This document shows positions 52,604 to 62,098 of a stretch of DNA of 64,000 nt, piece after piece; the stretch's first letter is position 1; each line of letters opens with the position of its first letter. The position numbers were made by a program, and so were the translations under genes. The stretch comes from Thermalbibacter longus (GTDB lineage: Bacteria > Chloroflexota > Chloroflexia > Thermomicrobiales > Thermomicrobiaceae): positions 41,718 through 105,717 of the forward strand of contig NZ_JAMSLR010000010.1 in NCBI RefSeq assembly GCF_023806485.1, in the 5' to 3' direction. Under the pieces are notes generated by a model, which was not told the DNA's origin, ran no database searches, and worked only from the letters and a program-made list of their open reading frames with translations.

Positions 52604-53599
52604 GTGAGCCAAGCGCGCGTGCTGGTAGTGGTAGAAACGGTTGCGGGCGAGGCCAGACCGGCGGCGCTCGAGCTGTTCGGGGCCGGCAGGCCACTGGCCG
52701 ACCGGCTAGGCGGCGACCTGGTCGCGCTGGTCGCCGGCAGCGGCGTCCAGGCGGTTGCCGGGCTGGCGGGCGAGCTGGGAGCTGATCGAGTCCTGGTCGC
52801 TGATGACCCAGCGCTGGCGGAGCCGGTGGTGGCGCGGGTTGCTCGGGCGGTGGAGACCGCGCTCGCAGCCGCCGATCCCGAACTCGTCCTGCTTCCAGCA
52901 ACCACACTCGGTCGCGATCTAGCGCCGCTGCTGGCCGGCCGATTCCGGGCCGCGCACCTTGTCAACTGTACCCGGATCGAGCTCGAGGACCAGGCTGTTG
53001 TCGCCACTCGACCCGTCTACCAGGACAAGCTCCTGACGACGGTTCGCGCGCCACGCGGGCGGAGGATCTTCATCACCGCGCGCTCCGGTGCCTTCCCGGT
53101 GCCGGAGCCACAGCCGGGTCGCCAGGTTTCTATCGAGCCGCTCGCGGTCAGCTTCACTGAAGCTGACCAGGCAGTGACCGTGACACGCCTGGTTGAGAAG
53201 CCGAAGGGACAGACCAACCTGGAGAGTGCTCCGGTCGTCGTCGTCGGTGGACGTGGAGTTGGGTCGGCGGAAAACTTCCGTCTCGTCGAGGAGTTGGCCG
53301 CAGCGATCGACGGTGCCGTGGGGTGCACCCGGGCGGTGAGTGATCTCGGCTGGCGCCCGCACTACGAGCAAATCGGCCAGACTGGCAAGAATGTCCGTCC
53401 CAAGCTCTACCTGGGCGTGGGGGTCTCTGGTGCTGTGCAGCACACCGTCGGGATGCGCGGGTCGGACACCATTGTCGTCATCAACCGGGATCCCAACGCG
53501 CCGCTGGTGAAAATGGCCGACTTCGCGATCATCGGCGACCTGTTCGACATCGTGCCCAGGCTGACGAAGCGGCTGCGCGAGGTACGGGGAAAGGCGTGA
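52604..53599 (+). CDS. etfA: Electron transfer flavoprotein alpha subunit
   Basis: The 331-aa subunit carries FAD in its C-terminal domain: GGRGVGSAENFRLVEELA, TRAVSDLGWRPHYEQIGQTG, and KLYLGVGVSGAVQHTVGM. It takes electrons from acyl-CoA dehydrogenase and hands them to the oxidoreductase encoded 26 bases downstream. The start codon is GTG. Confidence 0.96.
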   Translation: MSQARVLVVVETVAGEARPAALELFGAGRPLADRLGGDLVALVAGSGVQAVAGLAGELGADRVLVADDPALAEPVVARVARAVETALAAADPELVLLPATTLGRDLAPLLAGRFRAAHLVNCTRIELEDQAVVATRPVYQDKLLTTVRAPRGRRIFITARSGAFPVPEPQPGRQVSIEPLAVSFTEADQAVTVTRLVEKPKGQTNLESAPVVVVGGRGVGSAENFRLVEELAAAIDGAVGCTRAVSDLGWRPHYEQIGQTGKNVRPKLYLGVGVSGAVQHTVGMRGSDTIVVINRDPNAPLVKMADFAIIGDLFDIVPRLTKRLREVRGKA

Positions 53600-53625
53600 T
53601 CGGCCCGGCTCGATAGGGAGGGCGA

Positions 53626-54924
53626 ATGAGCCTGGAGCGAGTTGACGTCATCATCGTCGGAGCCGGTCCGGCTGGGGTTGCGGCGGGGCTGCCCCTCGCG
53701 CAGTCCGGGTTGGAGGTGGTGATTCTCGAGCGCGGCGGCTATCCCGGGTCCAAGAACGTCATGGGCGGCATCCTCTACCGGCAGCCGACGGAGGCGCTAG
53801 TCCCTGGCTTCTGGCGTGAGGCTCCCCTCGAACGGGCGATTATCGAGCAGCGTTACGTGGTGCTGACCGAGGACAGCGCGATCGGGTTGAGCTACCGCAC
53901 GCAGGCGTTCGCTCAGGAGCCGTATAACGCGTTCAGCGTCATGCGCGCCGAGTGGGATCGCTGGTTCGCCCAGCAGGCGGAAGCGGCTGGCGCCTTCATC
54001 GCGACGGGCATGACCGTCGAAGACCTGGTCTGGCGCGATGGCGCGATCGCCGGGGTGAAGGCTGGTGAGGCGGGGGACGAGCTGTATGCCGATGTCGTGG
54101 TGCTAGCCGACGGCGCCAACTCGCTGCTGGCACAGAAGGCTGGACTCCATCGGGAGTGGCACCCGTCCGAGCAGGCGCTCGTGGCTAAGGAACTGATCCG
54201 CCTGTCCGAGGAGGTCATCAACGAGCGATTCAACGTGCCGCCCGGCCTGGGCGTGGCGATGGAGGTCTTCGGCCAGTCGACCGCTGGGCTGCTCGGCTAC
54301 GGTTTCATCTACACGAACCGGGAGACGCTTTCGATCGGCACCGGGGCGCTGCTGTCCGACCTGATCGAGAGCGGGCTGAACGTCAGCGACATGCTCGACC
54401 AATTCAAGCGCCATCCGGCCATTGCCCCGCTGCTGGAGGGTGGCGAGCTCGTCGAGTACTCGGCGCACCTCATTCCGGAGGGTGGTTGGCATGCAATGCC
54501 GACTCTCTTCACCGACGGCGCCGTCGTGGTCGGGGATGCGGCCGGCTTCGTGAACCCGATCAGCCGGGAGGGGTCGAACTTTGCCATGATCTCGGGCAAG
54601 CTGGCTGCCGAGGCGATCATCGAGGCCAAGCAGAGCGGCGACTTCTCCGCAGCGAGCTTGAGCCGCTACCAGGAGTTACTCGAGGAGAGCTTCATCCTGC
54701 AAGATCTGTATACCATCCGAAACGTAACGCCATTCGTGCACCAGCGCCCCTACCTCTTGCGCGATGTTCCCGCGGCGCTGGCCGCGGCGCTGCGCGACTA
54801 TCTCACGGTGGACGGGACGCCGAAGACGGTCAAGTACGGCAAGATAGCTCGCCGGTTGCAAGCCGCATTTCCGCCGGGAAGAACGCTGCGCGATCTGCTG
54901 TCCGGAGCCAGGATGCTGCGGTAG
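53626..54924 (+). CDS. fixC: FixC-like ETF-quinone oxidoreductase
   Basis: The 432-aa flavoprotein has the N-terminal FAD-binding VDVIIVGAGPAGVAAG, then RGGYPGSKNVMGGILY and VGDAAGFVNPISREGSNFAM, matching FixC and ETF-quinone oxidoreductases. It lacks the iron-sulfur part of the mitochondrial type, which in FixC systems is the separate ferredoxin FixX. No FixX follows here. It would reduce quinone with ETF electrons. Confidence 0.9.
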   Translation: MSLERVDVIIVGAGPAGVAAGLPLAQSGLEVVILERGGYPGSKNVMGGILYRQPTEALVPGFWREAPLERAIIEQRYVVLTEDSAIGLSYRTQAFAQEPYNAFSVMRAEWDRWFAQQAEAAGAFIATGMTVEDLVWRDGAIAGVKAGEAGDELYADVVVLADGANSLLAQKAGLHREWHPSEQALVAKELIRLSEEVINERFNVPPGLGVAMEVFGQSTAGLLGYGFIYTNRETLSIGTGALLSDLIESGLNVSDMLDQFKRHPAIAPLLEGGELVEYSAHLIPEGGWHAMPTLFTDGAVVVGDAAGFVNPISREGSNFAMISGKLAAEAIIEAKQSGDFSAASLSRYQELLEESFILQDLYTIRNVTPFVHQRPYLLRDVPAALAAALRDYLTVDGTPKTVKYGKIARRLQAAFPPGRTLRDLLSGARMLR

Positions 54925-54989
54925 TAGCATGGTACGCTTGGCCCGGTGTCCGTGATCGCCGCGTGGCCCCGACAACCGGGAGGAGCCTC

Positions 54990-55862
54990 GTGAACCCGTA
55001 TCTCCTGCTCGATGTCTTGCTCCTGATCCTGCTCGCACTCTTCGTTCCGATCGGCTTCTGGCGCGGGGCCCAGCGCGAAGTCTTGGTCACGCTGGGCGTG
55101 CTGCTCGGCGTTGTGCTCGGCGAGTTCTGGGCCGGCCCCTGGGGGCAAGACCTGGCGACCAGGAGCGGGCTGAGCGAGAATGGCGGCGTGTTCCTGGTCG
55201 CGATGCTCTTCCTGGTAGGCAGCACGTTCCTCGTCGGGTACGGCCTAGGAGCGGCGCTCATCATGCCGGCTCCTGGGTTGGCCGGCCGTCTCGCCGGGGC
55301 GCTCGTCGCGGCCGGGAACGGCGCGCTGCTCCTCGGGTTCTCGCTGCGCGACATTCGGATCTTCCTTCTGCAGAACGACGTGGGCTTGTTCGACCGCGCC
55401 ATCGTGGCCCGGCTGCTCAGCGAGAGTCTGGGCTGGCTGCTCCTGGGCGGTGCCATTGCTTTTCTCCCGGTCATCGTGTACCTAGCGCTCTTCGGCCAAG
55501 GACCCGTTGCAGTCGAGTACGAGCCGATGGATGAGGAGTTCGAGCGTCAGCAGACACCGACCCGGCGCTACCCGCCGCGCGCTCCCGCCAGTGCCGGTCG
55601 TCCGCCAGTGGCCTACAAGACCGAACCTCCGCGCCCGGCAGCAGAAGAGACCCGGCCGATCCGCGTCGTCGAGGAACGTCAAACCCATCCACCGAAGTCG
55701 TCTACGGACATCTCGTCTATGGATACGGCAGTCCTCGCGCGCCGGCCAGAGCGCCATCCGGCTGGCCAGTCTGCCGAACCGCTCGCAGGTAGGTGTCCAC
55801 ACTGCCATGCGCAGGTCCGGCAGGACGATGTCTTTTGCCCACGGTGCGGTCGAATTCTCTAG
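54990..55862 (+). CDS. CvpA-like membrane protein with C-terminal zinc ribbon
   Basis: The 290-aa protein has about four membrane spans (about 1-170) laid out like CvpA, then a Pro/Arg/Glu-rich linker (RYPPRAPASAGRPPVAYK) and a zinc ribbon CPHCHAQV/CPRCGRIL at the very end. GGGAGGAG supports the GTG start at 54990; the longer frame overlaps fixC and is not real. Confidence 0.65.
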   Translation: MNPYLLLDVLLLILLALFVPIGFWRGAQREVLVTLGVLLGVVLGEFWAGPWGQDLATRSGLSENGGVFLVAMLFLVGSTFLVGYGLGAALIMPAPGLAGRLAGALVAAGNGALLLGFSLRDIRIFLLQNDVGLFDRAIVARLLSESLGWLLLGGAIAFLPVIVYLALFGQGPVAVEYEPMDEEFERQQTPTRRYPPRAPASAGRPPVAYKTEPPRPAAEETRPIRVVEERQTHPPKSSTDISSMDTAVLARRPERHPAGQSAEPLAGRCPHCHAQVRQDDVFCPRCGRIL

Positions 55863-55981
55863 CTGCGGTGCCGGCTTTACGCTGCCGAGCAGGTTGAAGC
55901 TCAGGGGTTCGTGAGGCTCCTGGCGTAGTGGCGAGAGCCTGCGGGGAGGGGGAAGCGGGCGTAGAGCTGAGGAGTGAGACC

Positions 55982-57622
55982 GTGGCAATTCGAGAACGAG
56001 CGCTCGTTGTGAGCCCGCCGCGCGTGAGGCTGCGCGGCGATGTGCACACGCTTGTCATGCTCATTCAGGCGATCTTCGTCGCAGTGGCCGTGCGCCTCTA
56101 TTTCGTTCTCAGGAGCGACTTCCCCCTCAACGACGGTGGCCTCTTCTACAGCATGGTACGAGACCTCCAGATCGCACATTATCGCCTGCCAGTGAACACA
56201 TCCTACAACCTGGACGGCATTCCGTTCGCCTACCCACCGCTGGCGTTCTACGTCGTCGGGCTCATCGACAGCGTTGGACCTTGGAGCCTGCTCGGTGTCA
56301 TGCGTTTCTTTCCAGTCATCGTCAGCGTGCTCGGGCTCGGGGCGTTTGTGTTGCTCTGCCAGACGATGCTTCGCCCGAAGGCCGCGATTGTCCCAGCCGC
56401 CTTCGTCTTTGCCCTACTGCCGATGGCGTTCGTCTGGCAGATCATGGGTGGGGGAATTACGCGCTCGCTCGGGCAGCTCTTCTCGATCCTGGCTCTGTGG
56501 CAAGCCTACCTGCTGTACACGCGAGCGGATCGGCGGCACGTCTTGTGGCTGGCAATCCTGGCCGGGTGTACCGTCTTGAGTCACCCCGAGGCTGCCTGGT
56601 TCACGGCGTACAGCATCCCGCTCCTGTATCTGTTTCTCGCCCGCGATCGGCGGGGGCTCATCAATTCGGTCCTCGTTGGCCTGGGCGTGCTGATCGTGAC
56701 GGCGCCCTGGTGGGCGACTGTCTTGATCCGGCACGGGATCTCAGCTCTCAAGCCGGCCAGCGACCCCGGTTGGCCGTTTTACCATGGGATCGTTCAGCTT
56801 CTTCATCTGGACATTACTCGCGAACCGACGTTCACCATGCTCGGCGGGCTCGCTCTGCTCGGGGCATTCGTGTGCCTGGGTCGACGGGAATACCTGCTTC
56901 CCGCCTGGGTGCTGGCAATCCACGCGCTTCAGCCACGGGCCGCTGATCAGCGCGCGGTCATCCCGCTTGCGATGCTCGCCGGCATTGGAATCATCGAGGT
57001 CGTGCTGCCGTTGCTCGCGAGGGTTGTCCGGGCGACGACGCTGCTCCGATCGTCCAGTAATGGCCTCGCCAGGGGAGTGGCTCATTTCCTGCTCGATCGC
57101 ACTTGGCTGCTCCAGGTGACCCTGCTTGCGTTGACGGTGCAATCCGCGGCGTCGACCGCCTATGCCTTCAATCCGCTGTTGACCGGTCTATCGCCGGATG
57201 AGCGCGCGGCGATGGAGTGGGCTGCGACGAGTACCCTGCGATCCAGCCCGTTCATCGTGATTACCGGTGAGCCCTGGTTCGGCCAGGACAAGACCTCGGA
57301 GTGGTTTCCGGCGCTCACGCAGCGAGTGAGCGTGGATGTCGTTCAGGGCTACGAGTGGGTGGGCGGGTTCGCCCAGCGCATCGCCCGGCATGAACAGCTC
57401 CAGGCGTGCGCGACCCAGAACAGCGGTTGCCTCGAAAACTGGGCTCTGGAGCACAACATCATGTTCAGTTACGTGTACGTCACTAGAAGGCCAGCCAACA
57501 TCGAGGGCGTGCTGATCGATCGCACGGCAGCGATTCAGGCTTCCCTACGGAGCGATCCACGGTACGTCGTGGTCTACGATGGACCGGGAGCGGTGATATT
57601 CCGCCGGGTCGGAAACCCGTAA
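55982..57622 (+). CDS. Membrane glycosyltransferase-like protein, GT-C type
   Basis: The 546-aa protein has about ten membrane spans, an early loop with NDGGLFYSMVRDLQIAHYRLP that holds an acidic pair as in GT-C enzymes, GGGITRSLGQLFSILALWQAYLL and LSHPEAAW, then a soluble C-terminal domain with VITGEPWFGQDKTSEWFPAL. GAGGAG seven bases before the GTG at 55982 fixes the start. It probably transfers a sugar from a polyprenol carrier. The end overlaps the next convergent gene by 78 bases. Confidence 0.7.
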   Translation: MAIRERALVVSPPRVRLRGDVHTLVMLIQAIFVAVAVRLYFVLRSDFPLNDGGLFYSMVRDLQIAHYRLPVNTSYNLDGIPFAYPPLAFYVVGLIDSVGPWSLLGVMRFFPVIVSVLGLGAFVLLCQTMLRPKAAIVPAAFVFALLPMAFVWQIMGGGITRSLGQLFSILALWQAYLLYTRADRRHVLWLAILAGCTVLSHPEAAWFTAYSIPLLYLFLARDRRGLINSVLVGLGVLIVTAPWWATVLIRHGISALKPASDPGWPFYHGIVQLLHLDITREPTFTMLGGLALLGAFVCLGRREYLLPAWVLAIHALQPRAADQRAVIPLAMLAGIGIIEVVLPLLARVVRATTLLRSSSNGLARGVAHFLLDRTWLLQVTLLALTVQSAASTAYAFNPLLTGLSPDERAAMEWAATSTLRSSPFIVITGEPWFGQDKTSEWFPALTQRVSVDVVQGYEWVGGFAQRIARHEQLQACATQNSGCLENWALEHNIMFSYVYVTRRPANIEGVLIDRTAAIQASLRSDPRYVVVYDGPGAVIFRRVGNP

Positions 57623-58621
57623 CTGCTTGCGATCGATCAGTGGGGTCACGCGCCAGCGCGCGCGGAGAACACGTCCCGATGGCCCTCGAAACAGGACCAC
57701 TAGCAGCGCGGGGAGGTAGGTACAGGCGACCACCCACGGAGCAGCGGTCTCGGGGGAGGTACCGAGACGCAGGTCGCCGTCGGGTAACAGGCGCCATCCC
57801 CAATATCCGACCCAACTCGCCGCGCTCAGCAGCATGCTTTCGCGCGCCGAGCGAGCGAGTAGCCAGAGCGAAAGCTGATCGTAGAACCAGAGCCGCTGTG
57901 GGATGAGTGAGAACAGGAGAAGGAGGCGAGCCGCAGGTCGTTGCCAGCGCACCAGTGCCAGCAATAGGAGCGGCCCTGGCAACACAGTGAGAGGAATGCG
58001 GTACTGGTGATGGCTTGAGGTGACATTCTCGAGCCATTCGAGCGGCCAGCGTGGCATGATCAGCAGGCTGAGGCCCAGGACAAAAGCGGAGAGAATCAGG
58101 CCACGGCGGTGAGGGAAGGACAGGACAATCGGGATTCCCACGTTGGGTTTCGCGAACGCGAACGGGAGAAGCGCGGGAAGGAAGGCGGCCGCGGTAATCA
58201 AGGGCGACCACTGGGCCACGACGGCCGCGACGTAGAATGGCGCGCTCAGGAAGAGGGGGAGATGGTGTAACCCGCTCCGGCTGATCCCGTAGGCTAGCAG
58301 CCCAGACGATATGCCGAAGAAGAGTGCTCCTGCCAGTTCTGCGGGCAGAGCCGTGAACGGCAGAGCAACGAGCAGAGCCGGCATGGGATAGTAGAGAGGA
58401 GCGTCGAACGGGTACGGAAACAGCGGCGATAGCTGGGGGTCGTCGTACGGGTTCTGGCCATTCAGGAGGCGCATGGCCCCGCGCCAGGGCCAGGTGAAGT
58501 CGCTGGCGAGTTGATCCCGCTGAACCAGGTTATAGTAGCAGAGGACAGTGCTGGCGAGCCCGATGACGAGCGCAAGCAGGATACGCTGGCGAATCGATAG
58601 CCTCGGAGTTCCGCCGATCAT
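57545..58621 (-). CDS. DUF2029-type membrane protein, GT87-like
   Basis: The 358-aa protein has eight to nine hydrophobic spans and the loop SDFTWPWRGAMRLLNGQNPYD near residue 40, which resembles the periplasmic acidic loop of the GT87/DUF2029 mannosyltransferase-like proteins, with FAKPNVGIPIVL further on. The last 30 residues are hydrophilic and encoded antisense to the neighbouring gene. A role in glycan or lipoglycan assembly is inferred. Confidence 0.7.
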   Translation of the reverse strand: MIGGTPRLSIRQRILLALVIGLASTVLCYYNLVQRDQLASDFTWPWRGAMRLLNGQNPYDDPQLSPLFPYPFDAPLYYPMPALLVALPFTALPAELAGALFFGISSGLLAYGISRSGLHHLPLFLSAPFYVAAVVAQWSPLITAAAFLPALLPFAFAKPNVGIPIVLSFPHRRGLILSAFVLGLSLLIMPRWPLEWLENVTSSHHQYRIPLTVLPGPLLLLALVRWQRPAARLLLLFSLIPQRLWFYDQLSLWLLARSARESMLLSAASWVGYWGWRLLPDGDLRLGTSPETAAPWVVACTYLPALLVVLFRGPSGRVLRARWRVTPLIDRKQLRVSDPAEYHRSRSIVDHDVPWIAP

Positions 58622-59000
58622 CTCTCCCTGTCGATAGCGTCATAACTCTTCTCGAAGATGGTTCCGCGCTGTGGCGAGACGGAGGCGGCTCTCGCTCCCG
58701 CCACACCCCGATGCGAGGGGGTACCGATGGCTGCCGGTCGATCGGCAGCGGGTTCAAGAATAGCACCTGGGACTCTTGCAGACGCGCGAGAGATCGACCT
58801 GGCAGGCATTCCCAGCCGCGCAACTACAGCCTGTGTAGGTCCGGCTCCCAGTCGGGCGACCTCTCTGTGGCGCACCAGCCGCGAGCTGTCGTCCCGCGCC
58901 GCGCAGTCCAGAGACGAACGAAAGTTCTCGCGGAGCCTGCCGGCGGATCTCGTAGGATGATTCGGGCTCTCTGCGGCGAGATGTGTTGGAGTGAGCATTC
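58622..59000. other. Intergenic, no gene recognised
   Basis: Nearly 380 bases divide the GT87-like gene from the CHY protein. Open frames on both strands have no family features. TAGGAT at 58953-58958 could be a -10 for the CHY gene, without a clear -35. Confidence 0.4.
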
Positions 59001-59324
59001 ATGGTCGTGGTGCACGGCAGGCTGGTGGACGAGCAGACGCGCTGCATCCACTACCGGAGCCCGCTCGATATCGTCGCGATCAAGTTCAAGTGCTGCGACC
59101 GCTACTATGCGTGCTACTTCTGCCATCAAGACCTCGAGTCGCATCCGCCGTTACGTTGGGCTCGAGAGGAGTTCGACCGGCCCGCTATCCTCTGCGGCGC
59201 CTGCCGGGCCGAGCTACGTATCGAGCAGTATCTCTCGTGTGGCTTCGTCTGCCCTTCGTGCGGCGCGCCGTTCAATCCCGGCTGCGCAAACCACTACCAT
59301 CTCTACTTCGATCTATTCTCGTAG
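59001..59324 (+). CDS. CHY zinc-finger protein
   Basis: The 107-aa protein has the CHY zinc-finger layout: TRCIHY, CCDRYYACYFCHQDLESH, LCGACRAEL and CGFVCPSCGAPFNPGCANHYHLYF. These Cys and His pairs bind three zinc ions. In eukaryotes the domain occurs in ubiquitin ligases; bacterial versions are single-domain proteins of unknown job. Confidence 0.88.
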   Translation: MVVVHGRLVDEQTRCIHYRSPLDIVAIKFKCCDRYYACYFCHQDLESHPPLRWAREEFDRPAILCGACRAELRIEQYLSCGFVCPSCGAPFNPGCANHYHLYFDLFS

Positions 59325-59355
59325 GGCCGCGTGCGACTCCGGCTGCGCCGGCTGT

Positions 59356-60111
59356 TCAGCGGGCCTCGGCGGGCTGCGAGGGCACTCTGAAGGCGTCGCT
59401 CTGGATGAAGGCCAGGACGCGCTCCACGGCGCGGCGCATCACCTCGGCCCCCTTCTCCGCCGTGCCTTTGGTGGCGTCGCCCAGTACCCCGGTCGCGGTC
59501 TGTGCCTGGTAGCTCCGAGGACGGAGGAAGTCCGGGAAGTCGTCGCGCGTTGCGGGCTCGGTGCGTACCGCCCGGTCCATGCGCACGTGCTCGGGTACCA
59601 AATGCAGCATCACACTGGTGCCGAACTCGCTCGCGTGTCCATGTGGCAGCAGGTCGCTTTCGACCAGGTCCTCGACCAGCGGCTGGATGAACCGCCACCA
59701 GTCGACCTGGGCGCAGCGCACCGGGTGGTTCGATTCGAGCTCCTGCGCCAGCTCGCTGAGGTAGGGCACGTTGCCGGCGTGGCCGTTGACGAAGAGGATG
59801 CGTCGGCAACCCCAGCGGATGAAGCTCTCGGCCACGTCTCGCGTGTAGGCGAGCAGCGACTGAGGGCGGACCGAGAGGGTGCCGGGGAACTCGGCCAGCG
59901 CCTGCGAGAAGCCGACCGGGATCAACGGCGCGACGAAGGCGGGCACGCGCTCGGCGACGCGCTGGGCGAGGGCCAGGGTGGCGATGCCGTCGGCGCCCAT
60001 CGGAAGATGGGGGCCGTAGACCTCGACCGCGCCGAGCGGGATGAGCACGAGATCAGTTTCCTGGCGCATGCGGTCGAAGTCGACCCACGTCATGTATTGA
60101 ACGAGCGTCAT
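59356..60111 (-). CDS. Creatininase-family amidohydrolase
   Basis: The 251-aa protein has the metal and catalytic motifs of the creatininase family: LIPLGAVEVYGPHLPMGADG near residue 23, NGHAGN and GHASEFGTSVML. Members include creatinine amidohydrolase and MftE peptidases. It ends a minus-strand operon with a peptide-type ABC importer, suggesting the imported compound is an amide or cyclic amide. GGGAAG upstream supports the ATG at 60111 over the longer open frame. Confidence 0.85.
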   Translation of the reverse strand: MTLVQYMTWVDFDRMRQETDLVLIPLGAVEVYGPHLPMGADGIATLALAQRVAERVPAFVAPLIPVGFSQALAEFPGTLSVRPQSLLAYTRDVAESFIRWGCRRILFVNGHAGNVPYLSELAQELESNHPVRCAQVDWWRFIQPLVEDLVESDLLPHGHASEFGTSVMLHLVPEHVRMDRAVRTEPATRDDFPDFLRPRSYQAQTATGVLGDATKGTAEKGAEVMRRAVERVLAFIQSDAFRVPSQPAEAR

Positions 60112-60170
60112 GAGCTTCCCGTCCTTTCTGTGTGATCTCCAACCGCGGCGGGCGAAGATATCGCGGTGTC

Positions 60171-61073
60171 TCACTCGCGCAGGCGGGGATCGAGCGCATC
60201 CCGCAAGCCGTCGCCCAGCATATTGCAGCACAGGATCGTGATCGAGATAGCCAGGGCAGGCCAGAAGACGTACCAGCCGTTCTGCTGCATGAAGCCTCTA
60301 CCTACCCCGATCATGTTCCCCCACGTCGGCTCGGGGGGCGGCGTACCGAGACCGAGAAAACTCAAGCCAGACTCCAGGAGTATTGCGAACCCCAAACTTA
60401 GAGAGATCTGAACGAAAATGGGTGCCAAGATGTTTGGCAAGATCGCGGTGAGAATAATGTGGGGAGTGCGAGCGCCAATCACCCTCGCTGCCTCAAGGAA
60501 TTCGCGCTGTTTAACCTGAACGACTGAAGCGAAGCTAAGGCGAGCGAATCGGGTCATATACAGGAAGCCGATTACCAGAACGAGGTTGATCCGGCTGGGT
60601 CCAAGAAAGGCTACGACAGCGATTGCGAGAAGAATCGGCGGGATGGTCAGCAGGACATCCACCGTGCGCATTGTCACAAATTCCCAGAATCCCCCGAAAT
60701 AACCCCCGACGATCCCGAATCCTACGCCCACTACAGACGCGAGCGCCACCGACGAGAGTGCGATGATCAGAGACGATCGGCTGCCTCGCATAACCCGAGC
60801 CATCAGATCGCGGCCGTATTCGTCTGTTCCGAATGGGTGCTCCCAGCTCGGGCCCTGAAGCTGCATGGCCGTGTTCATCTGGAATGGATCCTGGGGAGAA
60901 ATCCAGGGTGCGAGCAATGCCATGACGCCAATGAGAAGCAGGATCGTCCCCGATACGACCACCCGTGGATTGGTCCGTATGCGCTGCCAGGTTCTTCTCG
61001 GTGGCCGTTCAGCTAGCCCGTTCTGGGATGGTTCCGCCATCGCGACGCCAAGCGAAGCTCGCCCTCGCTCCAC
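60171..61073 (-). CDS. Peptide/nickel-type ABC transporter permease (DppC-like)
   Basis: The 300-aa inner-membrane permease has the DppC layout: a cytoplasmic start, a first span near residues 38-58, HPFGTDEYGRDLMARVMRGSR, and the EAA loop around EFLEAARVIGARTPHIILTAILPN. GTG at 61073 follows GGAGAG; ATG at 61040 is an alternative. It starts 16 bases after the DppB-like gene. Confidence 0.93.
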   Translation of the reverse strand: MERGRASLGVAMAEPSQNGLAERPPRRTWQRIRTNPRVVVSGTILLLIGVMALLAPWISPQDPFQMNTAMQLQGPSWEHPFGTDEYGRDLMARVMRGSRSSLIIALSSVALASVVGVGFGIVGGYFGGFWEFVTMRTVDVLLTIPPILLAIAVVAFLGPSRINLVLVIGFLYMTRFARLSFASVVQVKQREFLEAARVIGARTPHIILTAILPNILAPIFVQISLSLGFAILLESGLSFLGLGTPPPEPTWGNMIGVGRGFMQQNGWYVFWPALAISITILCCNMLGDGLRDALDPRLRE

Positions 61074-61089
61074 ACCGCTCTCCGTCCCA

Positions 61090-62037
61090 TCACGCGTACT
61101 TGATCCGTGGGTCGATCACTGCATAAATCAGGTCGGTCAGAAGGTTAAGAAGAACGAAGATGGTAGCGATGACAAGAACAACTGCCTGCACAACAGGATA
61201 GTCACGCTGATTGATGGCAGCGATCAGGTAACTGCTAACACCCGGCCAATTGAAGATGAACTCAATCAACACAGTTCCACCGAGGAGAGTTCCTGCCTGC
61301 AAACCGACTATCGTGACTACAGGAATGAGCGCGTTCCTGAGCGCGTGCCGGAATAGTACAGAAGGCTCGGCGAGTCCCTTGGCACGTGCAGTACGGACGT
61401 AGTCTTCTCCAAGTACCTCCAGTAAGGACGAACGGGTCATGCGCAGAATGACCGCCATGTCGAGAAGAGCCAGGCTTGTCGCTGGCAGAATGAGTCGCTT
61501 CAAGTGCTCTACCGGATCATCAGCGAAGCTTACATACCCTGTGGCCGGGAGAAGTCTCAGCTTTACTCCGAAGACCAAGAGCAAAAGCGTACCGGAGACG
61601 AACACTGGAGTAGAGATCCATATGACTGAGAACAGTGAAACAAGGACGTCCGGGGCACGATTGCGATATCTTGCTGCGAGAATTCCGGCCGGAATCCCAA
61701 GGAGCACCGCGAGTGTCATTGAAGCAGTTATCAGTTCAAACGTCCGTGGCAGACGTTTCGCTAAATCCGGACCGATTGGGCGCTTGCTGGTTAGCGACTG
61801 GCCGAGGTCCCCACGCACGACACCTGACAGCCAGTCCGCATACTGAATGAGGAGCGGGCGATCTAGACCCAGTTCCCGCCGAACCGCCGCGACGCGTTCA
61901 GGGGTGGCATTCGTCTCACCCAGAATGATATATGCCGGGTCTCCGGGAAGAAGCTGAATGAAGATTGAGACCAGGCTAGCGATGACGAAGATCAGCAAAG
62001 CAGACTGCACAAGCCTGCGTATGATGTATGCACTCAT
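61090..62037 (-). CDS. Peptide/nickel-type ABC transporter permease (DppB-like)
   Basis: The 315-aa permease has the family start YIIRRLVQSALLIFVIASL, LLPGDPAYIILGE and the EAA loop EDYVRTARAKGLAEPSVLFRHALRNALIPV. It forms the channel with the DppC-like subunit. GAGGTAATC precedes its ATG. A large hairpin lies between it and the upstream binding-protein gene. No ATPase gene of the importer is in the window. Confidence 0.93.
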   Translation of the reverse strand: MSAYIIRRLVQSALLIFVIASLVSIFIQLLPGDPAYIILGETNATPERVAAVRRELGLDRPLLIQYADWLSGVVRGDLGQSLTSKRPIGPDLAKRLPRTFELITASMTLAVLLGIPAGILAARYRNRAPDVLVSLFSVIWISTPVFVSGTLLLLVFGVKLRLLPATGYVSFADDPVEHLKRLILPATSLALLDMAVILRMTRSSLLEVLGEDYVRTARAKGLAEPSVLFRHALRNALIPVVTIVGLQAGTLLGGTVLIEFIFNWPGVSSYLIAAINQRDYPVVQAVVLVIATIFVLLNLLTDLIYAVIDPRIKYA

Positions 62038-62055
62038 GATTACCTCGAGGATCTT

Positions 62056-62090
62056 GGCTGATCCGACGAAGCACCTTCGTCGGATCAGCC
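62056..62090 (-). repeat. Perfect 16-bp intercistronic hairpin in the ABC operon
   Basis: GGCTGATCCGACGAAG (62056-62071) and CTTCGTCGGATCAGCC (62075-62090) are exact complements with a 3-base loop. It begins 9 bases after the binding-protein stop and lies before the DppB-like gene. No T-tract follows, so it is more likely a 3'-end stabiliser or partial terminator that keeps binding-protein mRNA above permease mRNA. Confidence 0.8.
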
Positions 62091-62098
62091 AGATGCCC

